A stretch of 64,000 nucleotides of DNA from PFJX01 sp040751755. Its GTDB lineage: Bacteria > Pseudomonadota > Gammaproteobacteria > Burkholderiales > Thiobacillaceae. The position numbers were made by a program, and so were the translations under genes. The stretch spans positions 62,001 to 126,000 of the forward strand of contig JBFMHC010000010.1 in the NCBI GenBank assembly GCA_040751755.1. Reading direction: 5' to 3'. How positions within the stretch are numbered: position 1 is the stretch's first letter; each line of letters starts with the position of its first letter. Positions 1 through 8,121 of this stretch are shown piece after piece. The notes under the pieces are model-generated. The model worked only from the letters and a program-made list of their open reading frames with translations, made no database searches and was not told where the DNA came from.

Positions 1-466
1 CGGTGTTGGGCTCGATGCCGCGGACGCGGGCGACGCGCCCCACCTGGTACTCGGCCGCGGCCGGGCTGATGTGGGGGTCGAGGCCGCTGGCGGAGGCGGT
101 GACCAGGTCCACCGGAATGGGGGCCTTGTTGCCGGGGTCGGCGGCCTGCAACGCCGCGATGCGCGCCTTGACCGCCTCCTCCAGGGCCGGGTTGGTCGGG
201 CCCTGGTTGCTGCCGCTGGAGGCGCCGGCGTTGTAGGGCACGGGGCCGGTGGCGGAGGGGCGGGACCAGAAGTACTTCGGGTCCGAGAAGGGCTGCCCGA
301 CCAGTTCAGAGCCCACGAGCTTGCCGCCCGATTCGATCAGGCTGCCGTTGGCCTGGTAGGGGAAGACGCCCTGGGCGACGCCGGTGACGACGAGGGGGTA
401 GACGAGGCCCGTGACCACGGTGAGCACGGCCAGCATGAGCAGGGCGGGTTTGAGTTCCTTGAGCAT
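1..466 (-). CDS. kdpC: Potassium-transporting ATPase subunit C (partial, 3' end outside window)
   Basis: KdpC is the single-span membrane subunit that stabilises the KdpFABC high-affinity K+ pump. The visible 155 residues begin at an ATG (464-466) preceded by AAGGAATC. An N-terminal membrane segment (about residues 7-30) leads into a periplasmic domain. That domain carries family-typical stretches such as SDPKYFWSRPSAT, NAGASSGSN, PIPVDLVTASASGLDPHIS and QVGRVA. It is last in the operon after kdpA and kdpB, with a GC-rich palindrome in the 98-bp gap upstream. The C-terminus, and probably kdpD/kdpE further on, lie outside the window. The identification is firm. Confidence 0.95.
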   Translation of the reverse strand, partial: MLKELKPALLMLAVLTVVTGLVYPLVVTGVAQGVFPYQANGSLIESGGKLVGSELVGQPFSDPKYFWSRPSATGPVPYNAGASSGSNQGPTNPALEEAVKARIAALQAADPGNKAPIPVDLVTASASGLDPHISPAAAEYQVGRVARVRGIEPNT

Positions 467-496
467 GTTCGATTCCTTTCGATTGTGCGTTGCGCT

Positions 497-563
497 CCCC
501 TCTCCCCCCGCCCCTCCCCTTCGAGGGGGGAGGGATGCGCGGCAGCGCGGGAGAGGGTGGGGG
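497..563. repeat. GC-rich palindromic intergenic repeat (kdpB-kdpC gap)
   Basis: A hairpin-forming stretch with CCCCTCC..TTCGA..GGAGGG at its core and a GGGAGAGGGTGGGGG tail. It belongs to the same loose family (CCCTCTCC / GGAGAGGG arms) seen near 7922, 37071, 41056 and 43124. It fills the gap between kdpB and kdpC and may stabilise or attenuate the operon transcript; that role is inferred. Confidence 0.75.
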
Positions 564-564
564 T

Positions 565-2664
565 TCAAGCCAGATTCAGCCCCACCAGCATCAGGTCGAT
601 GGCCTTGATGCCGACGAAGGGCACCACCAATCCGCCGAGGCCATAGATCAGCATGTTGCGTTGCAGGATGGCGCCGGCGCCCAGGGGGCGGTACTTCACG
701 CCCTTCAGGGCGAGCGGGATCAGGGCGACGATGATCAGGGCGTTGAAGATCACCGCCGACAGGATGGCGCTGGCCGGCGTGGCGAGCTGCATGACGTTGA
801 GGGCGTTGAGCGCCGGGTAGGTGGTGGCGAAGGCGGCCGGGATGATGGCGAAGTACTTGGCCACGTCGTTGGCGATGCTGAAGGTGGTGAGCGAGCCGCG
901 CGTCATCAGCATCTGCTTGCCGGTCTCCACCACCTCGATCAGCTTGGTCGGGTTGGAGTCCAGGTCCACCATGTTGCCGGCCTCCTTCGCCGCCTGGGTA
1001 CCGGTGTTCATGGCCACCGCGACGTCGGCCTGGGCGAGCGCCGGGGCGTCGTTGGTGCCGTCGCCGGTCATCGCCACCAGGCGGCCCTCGCCCTGGTACT
1101 GGCGGATCAGCTTCAGCTTGGCCTCCGGCGTGGCCTCGGCGAGGAAGTCGTCCACCCCGGCCTCGGCGGCGATGGCGGCGGCGGTGAGGCGGTTGTCGCC
1201 GGTGATCATCACGGTCTTGATGCCCATGCGGCGCAGCTCGGCGAAGCGCTCCTTGATGCCGCCCTTGACGATGTCCTTCAGCTCCACGACGCCCAGCACG
1301 CGTGCGTGCCCGGCGGCCGATTCGGCCACCACCAGCGGGGTGGCGCCGCGCTTGGCGACCTGTTCGACCAGGGCCTCCACCTCCTGCGGGAAGTGGCCTT
1401 GTTTTTCGGCGACGAAGGCGCGGATCGCGTCCGCCGCGCCCTTGCGGATCTCGCGCCCTTCCAGGTCGACGCCGCTCATGCGCGTCTGCGCGGTGAAGTG
1501 GACGAAGTGCGCGCCCAGCTCCTGCACGTCGCGGCCGCGCAGATTGAAGCGCTGCTTGGCCAGCACGACGATGCTGCGGCCCTCCGGCGTCTCGTCGGCG
1601 AGCGAGGCCAGTTGCGCCGCGTCGGCCAGCTCGCGCTCGTTCACGCCCGAGGCGTGCAGGAAGTTGCTGGCCTGGCGGTTGCCCAGGGTGATGGTGCCGG
1701 TCTTGTCCAGCATCAGCACGTCCACGTCGCCGGCCGCCTCGACGGCGCGGCCGGAGGTGGCGATGACGTTCTTGGCCATCATGCGGCCCATGCCGGCGAC
1801 GCCGATGGCGGACAGCAGGCCGCCGATGGTGGTGGGGATCAGGCAGACCAGCAGGGCGATGAGCACCGTCACGCTGACCGGCTGGCCCGACCCGGCGGCC
1901 TCCACGCTGAACAGCGAGAACGGCAACAGGGTGGCGGTGGCCAGCAGGAACACCAGGGTCAACGCCACCAGGAGGATGGTGAGGGCGATCTCGTTGGGGG
2001 TCTTCTGGCGCTTGGCGCCTTCCACCATGGCGATCATGCGGTCGAGGAAGGTCTCGCCCGGGTTGACCGCAATGCGGATCACCAGCCAGTCGGACAGCAC
2101 CCGGGTGCCGCCGGTGACGGCGGAGAAGTCGCCGCCGGCCTCGCGGATCACCGGGGCGGATTCGCCGGTGATGGCCGATTCGTCCACCGAGGCCACGCCC
2201 TCGATCACCTCGCCGTCGCCGGGGATGACCTCGCCGGCGGTGACCAGGACCAGGTCGCCCTTGCGCAGCTCCTCCGAGTTGACCACGTGGGTGGCGACGA
2301 GAGGGCCAACCCCGTGACGCGGCTCCTTCAGCTTCTTGGCCAGGATGGTCCGCTTCATGCCCCTGAGGGCCGCGGCCTGGGCCTTGCCCCGGCCTTCCGC
2401 CATGGCCTCGGCGAAGTTCGCGAACAGGACGGTGAACCAGAGCCAGAGGGTGACGGCGAGGATGAAGCCCGCGGTTTCGTGGCCTCGGGCCTCGCCTTCA
2501 CCGGCGAGGGCCTGGACGAACAGGCCGGTGGTGAGCAGGCTGCCCAGCCAGACCACGAACATCACCGGGTTCTTCACCTGGTGGCGGGGCGACAGGCGCT
2601 TCACCGCGTCCCAGGCGGCCGCCTTCATGAGGGCTGGGTCGTAGAGGGATTGTGTCTTGTGCAT
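565..2664 (-). CDS. kdpB: Potassium-transporting P-type ATPase subunit B
   Basis: This 699-residue protein is the catalytic subunit of the Kdp K+ pump in the cytoplasmic membrane. The actuator motif TGES is at residues 166-169, the phosphorylation motif DKTGT at 320-324 (phospho-Asp 320), and the hinge motif TGDGTND at 533-539. Membrane segments lie around 35-52, 63-85, 226-250, 263-290 and in the last 120 residues. Length matches the family (about 680-700). It follows kdpA with a 165-bp gap that holds a 92-bp inverted-repeat element. The start is the ATG at 2664. No catalytic residue is missing. Confidence 0.98.
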   Translation of the reverse strand: MHKTQSLYDPALMKAAAWDAVKRLSPRHQVKNPVMFVVWLGSLLTTGLFVQALAGEGEARGHETAGFILAVTLWLWFTVLFANFAEAMAEGRGKAQAAALRGMKRTILAKKLKEPRHGVGPLVATHVVNSEELRKGDLVLVTAGEVIPGDGEVIEGVASVDESAITGESAPVIREAGGDFSAVTGGTRVLSDWLVIRIAVNPGETFLDRMIAMVEGAKRQKTPNEIALTILLVALTLVFLLATATLLPFSLFSVEAAGSGQPVSVTVLIALLVCLIPTTIGGLLSAIGVAGMGRMMAKNVIATSGRAVEAAGDVDVLMLDKTGTITLGNRQASNFLHASGVNERELADAAQLASLADETPEGRSIVVLAKQRFNLRGRDVQELGAHFVHFTAQTRMSGVDLEGREIRKGAADAIRAFVAEKQGHFPQEVEALVEQVAKRGATPLVVAESAAGHARVLGVVELKDIVKGGIKERFAELRRMGIKTVMITGDNRLTAAAIAAEAGVDDFLAEATPEAKLKLIRQYQGEGRLVAMTGDGTNDAPALAQADVAVAMNTGTQAAKEAGNMVDLDSNPTKLIEVVETGKQMLMTRGSLTTFSIANDVAKYFAIIPAAFATTYPALNALNVMQLATPASAILSAVIFNALIIVALIPLALKGVKYRPLGAGAILQRNMLIYGLGGLVVPFVGIKAIDLMLVGLNLA

Positions 2665-2714
2665 GACGATTCCTTTATTGGTATTGGCGCGGCATGGCGG
2701 GGTGGTGATGGGGA

Positions 2715-2806
2715 CGTTGCTCCCTCATCCCCAGCCCTTCCCCCGAGGGGGGAAGGGAGCCGTTCCCCTCTCCCTCCGGGAGAGGGGCAGGGGTGAGGGA
2801 GCAACG
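2715..2806. repeat. 92-bp inverted-repeat element (MITE-like), kdpA-kdpB gap
   Basis: The ends are a perfect 13-bp terminal inverted repeat: CGTTGCTCCCTCA (2715-2727) and TGAGGGAGCAACG (2794-2806). Inside are two hairpins, one centred on CCCTTCCCCC/GGGGGGAAGGG and one on CTCTCCCTCCGGGAGAG. A close relative is at 16690-16775 between msrP and msrQ. No target-site duplication is evident and it encodes nothing plausible. Confidence 0.85.
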
Positions 2807-2829
2807 CATGGTCGAGGCCTCGTCCCGGT

Positions 2830-4641
2830 TCATTTCCCCACCCCCAGCATCTGCAACTGCTCCACCACCGGACCCAGCGCCAGGGCGGGGATGAAGGTCA
2901 GCGCGCCGACCAGCAGCACGGTGCCGATCAACAGGAGCACGAACAGCGGGGTGTGGGTGGGCAGGGTGCCCGAGGAGGCCGGCACGATCTTCTTGGCCGC
3001 CAGGGAACCGGCGATGGCCAGCACCGGCACCGCCAGCCAGTAGCGGGCGAACAGCATGGCCATGCCCAGCAGGGTGTTGTAGAAGGGCGTGTTGGTCGAC
3101 ATGCCGCCGAAGGCACTGCCGTTGTTGTTGCCGGCCGACGACAGGTTGTACAAGACCTCCGAGAAGCCGTGGGCGCCCGGGTTGAATATCCCGGCGCGGC
3201 CCGCGTCGAGACTCACCGCCAGGGCCGCACCGACCAGCACCACCAGCGGCGGCACCAGGATCGCGACAGCGGCCATCTTGACCTCGAAGGCCTCGATCTT
3301 CTTGCCCAGGTACTCGGGGGTGCGGCCGATCATCAGGCCGGCGATGAACACGCCGATGAGGGCGAACACGATCATGCCGTAGAGGCCGGAGCCGACGCCG
3401 CCGTAGATCACTTCGCCCAGCTGCATCAGCCACATGGGCACCATGCCGCCCAGGGGGGTGAAGGAGTCATGCATGGCGTTCACCGAGCCGTTGGAGGCGG
3501 CGGTGGTGGCGGTGGCCCAGAGGGCGGAGTTGACCACGCCGAAGCGGGTCTCCTTGCCCTCCATGTTGCCGCCGGCCTGCATCTCGGAGGCGGTGGTGGC
3601 CAGGCCCAGCTTGTCGAACAGCGGGTTGCCGGCCTGCTCGGCCCAGACCGCCAGCGCCAGCAGTGCGGTGAACACCACGGTCATGGCGGCGAGGATCGCC
3701 CCGCCCTGGCGCAGGTCGCCGACGAAGCGGCCGAAGGTGAAGCACAGCGCGGCCGGGATGATCAGGATGGCCAGCACCTCCAGGAAATTGGCGAGCGGGG
3801 TCGGGTTCTCCAGCGGGTGGGCGGAGTTGACGTTGAAGAAGCCGCCGCCGTTGGTGCCGAGCTGCTTGATGGCGATCTGGCTGGCGGCCGGGCCGACGGC
3901 GATGGTCTGCTGGGTGGCGACGGTCTTTTCCATGACCGGGTTGCCCTGGGCGTCGTTCATGGCATTGCCCTCCGCATCGGTCTTGGCCACCTCGTACTCG
4001 TAGGGCTGCACCAGCTCCGCCTTGGCGTAGGCGGAGAAGTTCTGCACCACGCCCTGGCTCACCAGGGCCAGCGACAGGATCAGCGACAGCGGCAGCAGGA
4101 CGTACAGGGTCGAGCGGGTCATGTCGACCCAGAAGTTGCCGACGCCGCCCACCTCCTTGCGGGTGAAGCCGCGCATCAGCGCCACCAGCACCGCCATGCC
4201 GGTGGCGGCGGAGAGGAAGTTCTGCACGGAGAGGCCCAGCATCTGGGTCAGGTAGCTCATGGTGGTCTCGCCGCCATAGCCCTGCCAGTTGGTGTTGGTG
4301 GCGAAGCTCACCGCCGTGTTGAACGCCGAGTCGGGCGTGACGGCCGCCAGCCCTTCCGGGTTCAGCGGCAGCCAGACCTGGAAGCGTTGCAGCAGATAGA
4401 CCGCCAGGAAGCCCATCAGGTTGAAGGCCAGCAAGGCGAAGGCGTAGCGGGTCCAGGGCATGTCGTCGCCCGGCTTGACGCCACACAGGCGGTAGGTCAG
4501 CCGCTCCAGCGGTTGCAGCCAGCGCATGAAGCCGGGGATGTCGTCCCGGTAGACGCGGGCCATGTACAGGCCCAGCGGCCAGGCCAGGCCGATCAGGGCG
4601 ACCAGGTAGAGGGCGAGTTGGAGGAAGCCGTTGCCAGTCAT
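2830..4641 (-). CDS. kdpA: Potassium-transporting ATPase subunit A
   Basis: KdpA is the K+-selective channel-like subunit of KdpFABC, with about ten membrane segments. At 603 residues it is longer than the E. coli protein (557). The excess is a polar insertion of roughly 35-45 residues just before the filter stretch GPAASQIAIKQLGTNGGGFF, which to my knowledge is common in betaproteobacterial KdpA. Another family stretch, TNTNWQGYGGETTMS, starts near residue 115. Its ATG overlaps the kdpF stop (ATGA), so the two are probably translationally coupled. Confidence 0.98.
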   Translation of the reverse strand: MTGNGFLQLALYLVALIGLAWPLGLYMARVYRDDIPGFMRWLQPLERLTYRLCGVKPGDDMPWTRYAFALLAFNLMGFLAVYLLQRFQVWLPLNPEGLAAVTPDSAFNTAVSFATNTNWQGYGGETTMSYLTQMLGLSVQNFLSAATGMAVLVALMRGFTRKEVGGVGNFWVDMTRSTLYVLLPLSLILSLALVSQGVVQNFSAYAKAELVQPYEYEVAKTDAEGNAMNDAQGNPVMEKTVATQQTIAVGPAASQIAIKQLGTNGGGFFNVNSAHPLENPTPLANFLEVLAILIIPAALCFTFGRFVGDLRQGGAILAAMTVVFTALLALAVWAEQAGNPLFDKLGLATTASEMQAGGNMEGKETRFGVVNSALWATATTAASNGSVNAMHDSFTPLGGMVPMWLMQLGEVIYGGVGSGLYGMIVFALIGVFIAGLMIGRTPEYLGKKIEAFEVKMAAVAILVPPLVVLVGAALAVSLDAGRAGIFNPGAHGFSEVLYNLSSAGNNNGSAFGGMSTNTPFYNTLLGMAMLFARYWLAVPVLAIAGSLAAKKIVPASSGTLPTHTPLFVLLLIGTVLLVGALTFIPALALGPVVEQLQMLGVGK

Positions 4642-4730
4642 GAGAAACGCTCCGGGAAGAAGAGGACGAGCACCAGGTAGGCGAACACGCCCACGGCGGC
4701 GATCAGGGCGATGAGATAGAGGGCGTTCAT
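4638..4730 (-). CDS. kdpF: Potassium-transporting ATPase small subunit KdpF
   Basis: A 30-residue peptide that is almost entirely one membrane span (MNALYLIALIAAVGVFAYLV...), ending in PERFS. KdpF is a small lipid-like stabilising subunit of the Kdp complex. The ATG at 4730 follows GAGGAGACACGG, a good ribosome site. Its stop overlaps the kdpA ATG, and its own ATG overlaps the stop of the small ORF upstream. Size, hydrophobicity and position immediately before kdpA make the call secure. Confidence 0.93.
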   Translation of the reverse strand: MNALYLIALIAAVGVFAYLVLVLFFPERFS

Positions 4731-4819
4731 CCGTGTCTCCTCAGCCCGTCAAAGACGGCGACGAGGATGGCCGTGAGGGCGAAGAAACCCAGCCCCAGGG
4801 CGATGAAGATCAGATCCAT
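4727..4819 (-). CDS. Small single-span membrane peptide at the head of the kdp operon
   Basis: A 30-codon ORF (begins MDLIFIALGLGFFALTA, ends LRRHG) with GGAG six bases before its ATG and a stop (TGA) overlapping the kdpF ATG. It predicts one membrane helix (residues 3-23) with a basic C-terminus. Similar tiny ORFs starting MDL.F.AL..-FFAL are known to me just upstream of kdpF in other bacteria, but I know no assigned function. Coupling to kdpF suggests a Kdp-associated peptide; that is inferred. Confidence 0.75.
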   Translation of the reverse strand: MDLIFIALGLGFFALTAILVAVFDGLRRHG

Positions 4820-4892
4820 GTGCGGCTCCAGGACAATGCGTCGAGGCTACGAACTCTAGGACGGCGGCGATCAAGACGCCGCTAAGACCCGG

Positions 4893-4918
4893 GGCCGGGC
4901 GCGTAAAGATTTCATAAA
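4893..4918 (-). promoter_or_regulatory. Candidate KdpE-type operator upstream of the kdp operon
   Basis: On the minus strand this reads TTTAT-N6-TTTAC followed by GCGCCCGG. The E. coli KdpE site, as I recall it, is a T-rich TTTAT..TTTTTTTACACCCCGCCC element, and the two align at TTTAT, TTTAC and the C-rich tail. It lies about 75 bp upstream of the first kdp ORF, a suitable position. No KdpD/KdpE gene is visible in the window. The same gap serves the divergent trkA. Confidence 0.4.
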
Positions 4919-5004
4919 GAACGTGGGGCAGCCGGGGCCCGCCTATGGCCTCCCCAGCGGCGCGGGACTACCATTCGCAGCCGCGCTCACAACCCCGACG
5001 GAAC

Positions 5005-6408
5005 ATGAAGATCATCATCCTCGGCGCCGGCCAGGTCGGCTCCAACCTCGCGGAGCACCTGGTGCGGGAAGGCAACGACCTGACCGTGGTCGACATCGAT
5101 GCGGAGAAGCTCGCGGTCCTGCAGGACCGCTACGACCTGCGCACCGTGTGCGGCCAGGCCTCGCACCCCTCGGTGCTGCGCCAGGCGGGGGCGGACGACG
5201 CCGACATGCTGGTGGCGGTGACGCTCAACGACGAGACCAACATCGTCGCCTGCAAGCTCGCCAGCACCCTGTTCAACATCCCCACCAAGATCGCGCGCAT
5301 CCGCGCCGTGGACTACATGCAGCACCCGCAGCTGTTCGCCGAGGACGGCTTCGGCGTCGACCACGTGATCGCGCCGGAACAGGAGATCACCGACTACCTG
5401 CGCCGCCTCATCGACTACCCCGAGGCCCTGCAGGTGGTGGACTTCGCCGGCGGGCGCATCCGCCTGGTGGCGGTGAAGGCGCACGGCGGCTTCATGGTCG
5501 GCCACGCCCTCAAGCACCTGCGCGAGCACATGCACCTGATGTTCCGCGAACACCCCGGCGTGGACAGCAACATCGACGCGCGCGTCGCCGCCATCTACCG
5601 CCAGGACCGCGCCATCGTCCCGGAGGGCGACACGGTGATCCAGGAGGGCGACGAGATCTTCTTCCTCGCCGCCACCGAGAACATCCGCTCGGTCATGAAG
5701 GAGATCCGCCACAGCGACCAGAGCGTGCGCCGCGTCATGATCGCGGGCGGCGGCAACATCGGCCGGCGCCTGGCGAAGAGCCTGGAGCGCGACTACCAGG
5801 TGAAGCTGGTCGACCGCAACAAGAAGAACGCCGACCGCCTCTCGCACGAGCTGGAGCACGCCCTGGTGCTGAACGGCAACGCCACCGACGAGGACCTGCT
5901 GCGCGCCGAGAACATCGAGGACATGGACGTGTTCTGCGCCCTGACCAACGACGACGAGGACAACATCATGGCCTCGCTGCTGGCCAAGCGCCTGGGCGCG
6001 AAGAAGGTCATCGCCCTGATCAACCGCTCCACCTACGTGGACCTGCTGCAGGGCGGCGAGATCGACATCGCCCTCTCGCCCGCGCAGGCCACCATCGGCC
6101 CCCTGCTCACCCACATCCGCCGCGGCGACATGGCGGTGGTGCACTCTCTGCGGCGCGGCGCCGCCGAGGCCCTGGAGGCGGTGGTGCACGGCGACGCGCG
6201 CTCCTCCAAGCTGATCGGCCGGCGCATGGAGGAGATCGGCCTGCCCGAGGGGGTGTCGATCGGCGCCATCCTGCGCGGCGACGAGGTGATCATCGCCCAC
6301 CACGACACCCGCATCGAGGCGGAGGACCACCTGATCCTGTTCGTGCCCAACAAGCGCATGATCGGCAAGGTGGAAAAGCTGTTCCAGGTCGGCTTCGGCT
6401 TCTTCTGA
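5005..6408 (+). CDS. trkA: Trk potassium uptake regulatory subunit TrkA
   Basis: TrkA is the cytoplasmic nucleotide-binding ring that gates the TrkH K+ channel. The protein has 467 residues from the ATG at 5005; longer upstream reading adds only unrelated sequence, and the family starts MKIIILGAGQVG exactly here. It contains two tandem RCK units, each with a Rossmann NAD-binding motif (GAGQVGSNLAE near residue 7, AGGGNIGRRLA near residue 249) followed by a TrkA-C domain. trkH follows after 16 bp, so they form an operon, divergent from kdp. Having both major K+ uptake systems side by side is notable. Confidence 0.97.
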   Translation: MKIIILGAGQVGSNLAEHLVREGNDLTVVDIDAEKLAVLQDRYDLRTVCGQASHPSVLRQAGADDADMLVAVTLNDETNIVACKLASTLFNIPTKIARIRAVDYMQHPQLFAEDGFGVDHVIAPEQEITDYLRRLIDYPEALQVVDFAGGRIRLVAVKAHGGFMVGHALKHLREHMHLMFREHPGVDSNIDARVAAIYRQDRAIVPEGDTVIQEGDEIFFLAATENIRSVMKEIRHSDQSVRRVMIAGGGNIGRRLAKSLERDYQVKLVDRNKKNADRLSHELEHALVLNGNATDEDLLRAENIEDMDVFCALTNDDEDNIMASLLAKRLGAKKVIALINRSTYVDLLQGGEIDIALSPAQATIGPLLTHIRRGDMAVVHSLRRGAAEALEAVVHGDARSSKLIGRRMEEIGLPEGVSIGAILRGDEVIIAHHDTRIEAEDHLILFVPNKRMIGKVEKLFQVGFGFF

Positions 6409-6424
6409 AGGGGGGCGCGCAACC

Positions 6425-7870
6425 ATGGTCGGCGTCCTCTACGCGCTCAGCCCCATCATCCTCATCTTCGGCCTGGTCATGCTGGTGCCGCTGGGCGTCT
6501 CCTGGGGGTACCAGGACGCGGCGCTCTATGCCTATGACGAGGCGGCCCTCATCACCCTCGGTGCCGGTGGCCTGCTGTGGGTGCTAACGCGCGCCGGGCG
6601 GCGCGACCTGAAGACCCACGACGGCTTCCTCATCGTCGTGCTCACCTGGACCGCGCTGCCGGCCTTCGCCACGTTGCCCCTGATGTTCTACCTGGACACC
6701 AGCTTCACCGACGCCTACTTCGAGACGGTGTCCGGCATGACCACCACGGGCGCCACGGTGTATTCGGGCCTGGACGCGCTGCCGCCCTCGATCAACCTGT
6801 GGCGCCACCTGCTCAACTGGATTGGCGGCATGGGCATCATCGTCCTGGCGGTGGCAATCCTGCCGCTGCTGGGCGTGGGCGGACGCGCCATGTTCAAGGC
6901 GGAGACGCCGGGGCCCATGAAGGACAGCAAGCTCACGCCGCGCATCGCCCAGACCGCCAAGGCCCTGTGGCTGGTGTACGCCGGCCTCACTGCGGCCTGC
7001 GTCATCTCCCTGCGCGTCGCCGGCATGTCCTGGTTCGACGCCGTGTGCCACGCCTTCGCCGCCATGGCCCTGGGCGGCTTCTCCACCCACGACGCCAGCG
7101 TCGGCTTTTTCAATTCCGTGCCCATCGAGGTGACCCTGTCGGTGTTCCAGGTGATCGCCGCCGGCAACTTCGCGACCTACTTCCTGGTCCTGCACGGCCG
7201 CAGCCTGGCCTCCCTGCGTGCAGATATCGAGATGAAGAGCATGTTCGCCCTGCTGCTCACCAGCATCCTCGGCGTCTCCGTCTTCCTGTGGTGGCAGGGC
7301 ACCTATCCCGACTTCCTCACCGCCCTGCGTTATGCCAGCTTCAACCTGATCACCATCGCCACCGATTGCGGCTTCGCCAGCACCGACTTCGGCCAGTGGC
7401 CGATCTTCGCGCCCATGTGGATGCTGTTCCTCAGCTCCATCCTGGCCTGCTCCGGCTCCACCGGCGGCGGCGTGAAGATGATCCGCACCCTCATCCTGGC
7501 CAAGCAGGCCAGTCGCGAACTGTCGCGCCTCCTGCACCCCAACGCGCTGATGCCGGTGAAGCTGGGCGGCGCGGTGATCGAGAACAAGGTGGTGTTCGCG
7601 GTGCTCGCCTTCATCTTCCTGTACTTCATGACGGTGGCGGGCCTGAGCTTCCTGCTGCTGCTCTCCGGCCTCGACTTCATCTCCGCCTTCTCCGCGGTCA
7701 TCGCCTGCATCAACAACGCCGGCCCCGGCCTCGGCGTGGTGGGCCCCGCCAACAACTACGGCGCGCTCACGGACTTCCAGACCTGGGTGTGCACCGTCGC
7801 CATGCTGGCGGGGCGCCTGGAGGTGTTCACGTTGCTGGTGGTGCTGACGCCGGCGTTCTGGCGGCGTTGA
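6425..7870 (+). CDS. trkH: Trk potassium uptake transmembrane subunit TrkH
   Basis: A 481-residue polytopic K+ transporter subunit of normal length (E. coli TrkH 483). Family stretches include VSGMTTTGATVY, NWIGGMGIIVLA, AMALGGFSTHD, TDCGFASTD, CSGSTGGGVKM and NNAGPGLG, which are the four pore-loop/filter regions of the Trk/Ktr family. The ATG follows a GGGGGGCGCG-rich leader. It works with TrkA encoded directly upstream. The downstream gap holds two palindromic repeats rather than a gene. Confidence 0.97.
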   Translation: MVGVLYALSPIILIFGLVMLVPLGVSWGYQDAALYAYDEAALITLGAGGLLWVLTRAGRRDLKTHDGFLIVVLTWTALPAFATLPLMFYLDTSFTDAYFETVSGMTTTGATVYSGLDALPPSINLWRHLLNWIGGMGIIVLAVAILPLLGVGGRAMFKAETPGPMKDSKLTPRIAQTAKALWLVYAGLTAACVISLRVAGMSWFDAVCHAFAAMALGGFSTHDASVGFFNSVPIEVTLSVFQVIAAGNFATYFLVLHGRSLASLRADIEMKSMFALLLTSILGVSVFLWWQGTYPDFLTALRYASFNLITIATDCGFASTDFGQWPIFAPMWMLFLSSILACSGSTGGGVKMIRTLILAKQASRELSRLLHPNALMPVKLGGAVIENKVVFAVLAFIFLYFMTVAGLSFLLLLSGLDFISAFSAVIACINNAGPGLGVVGPANNYGALTDFQTWVCTVAMLAGRLEVFTLLVVLTPAFWRR

Positions 7871-7921
7871 CCCCCTCAGGGCGGGTGTGAGGGAACTCGG
7901 GTAGCAGAGGTGGACGCCTTG

Positions 7922-8109
7922 CCCCCTCTCCCTTGAGGGGAGAGGGCCGGGGAGAGGGTGGGGCGTTTATCTGGATTAAAGAGGTACGCAACAACCCACC
8001 CTCTCCCCAACCCCTCTGTGGGCCGTCGGCCCATCCCTCGCTTTGCTCGGGACCGCAACTTCGTTGCGTCCTGCGCCCTGCGGGCTGGTCCCCTCAAGGG
8101 GGAGGGGCT
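7922..8109. repeat. Two facing GC-rich palindromic repeats, the second with stacked hairpins
   Basis: Copy one (7922-7964) reads CCCTCTCCCTTGAGGGGAGAGGG then CGGGGAGAGGGTGGG. Copy two (7995-8109) runs the opposite way and begins CCCACCCTCTCCCCAACCCC. Inside copy two sit four small hairpins in a row: GGGCCGTCGGCCC, CCTCGCTTTGCTCGG, CGCAACTTCGTTGCG and GCCCTGCGGGC, nested in an outer GGGACC...GGTCCC pair. It lies between the convergent trkH and selD and could end both transcripts. Confidence 0.8.
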
Positions 8110-8121
8110 CTACAGCAAGGC

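Noticed and set aside
490..2796. 768-codon plus-strand frame opposite kdpB
   Set aside because: KdpB with complete P-type ATPase motifs occupies the other strand; this frame begins inside a repeat and is His/Gly/Asp-rich shadow.
7970..8121. A possible small RNA or tRNA in the stacked hairpins
   Set aside because: No cloverleaf, CCA end or anticodon arm can be drawn; the hairpins belong to the interspersed repeat family.
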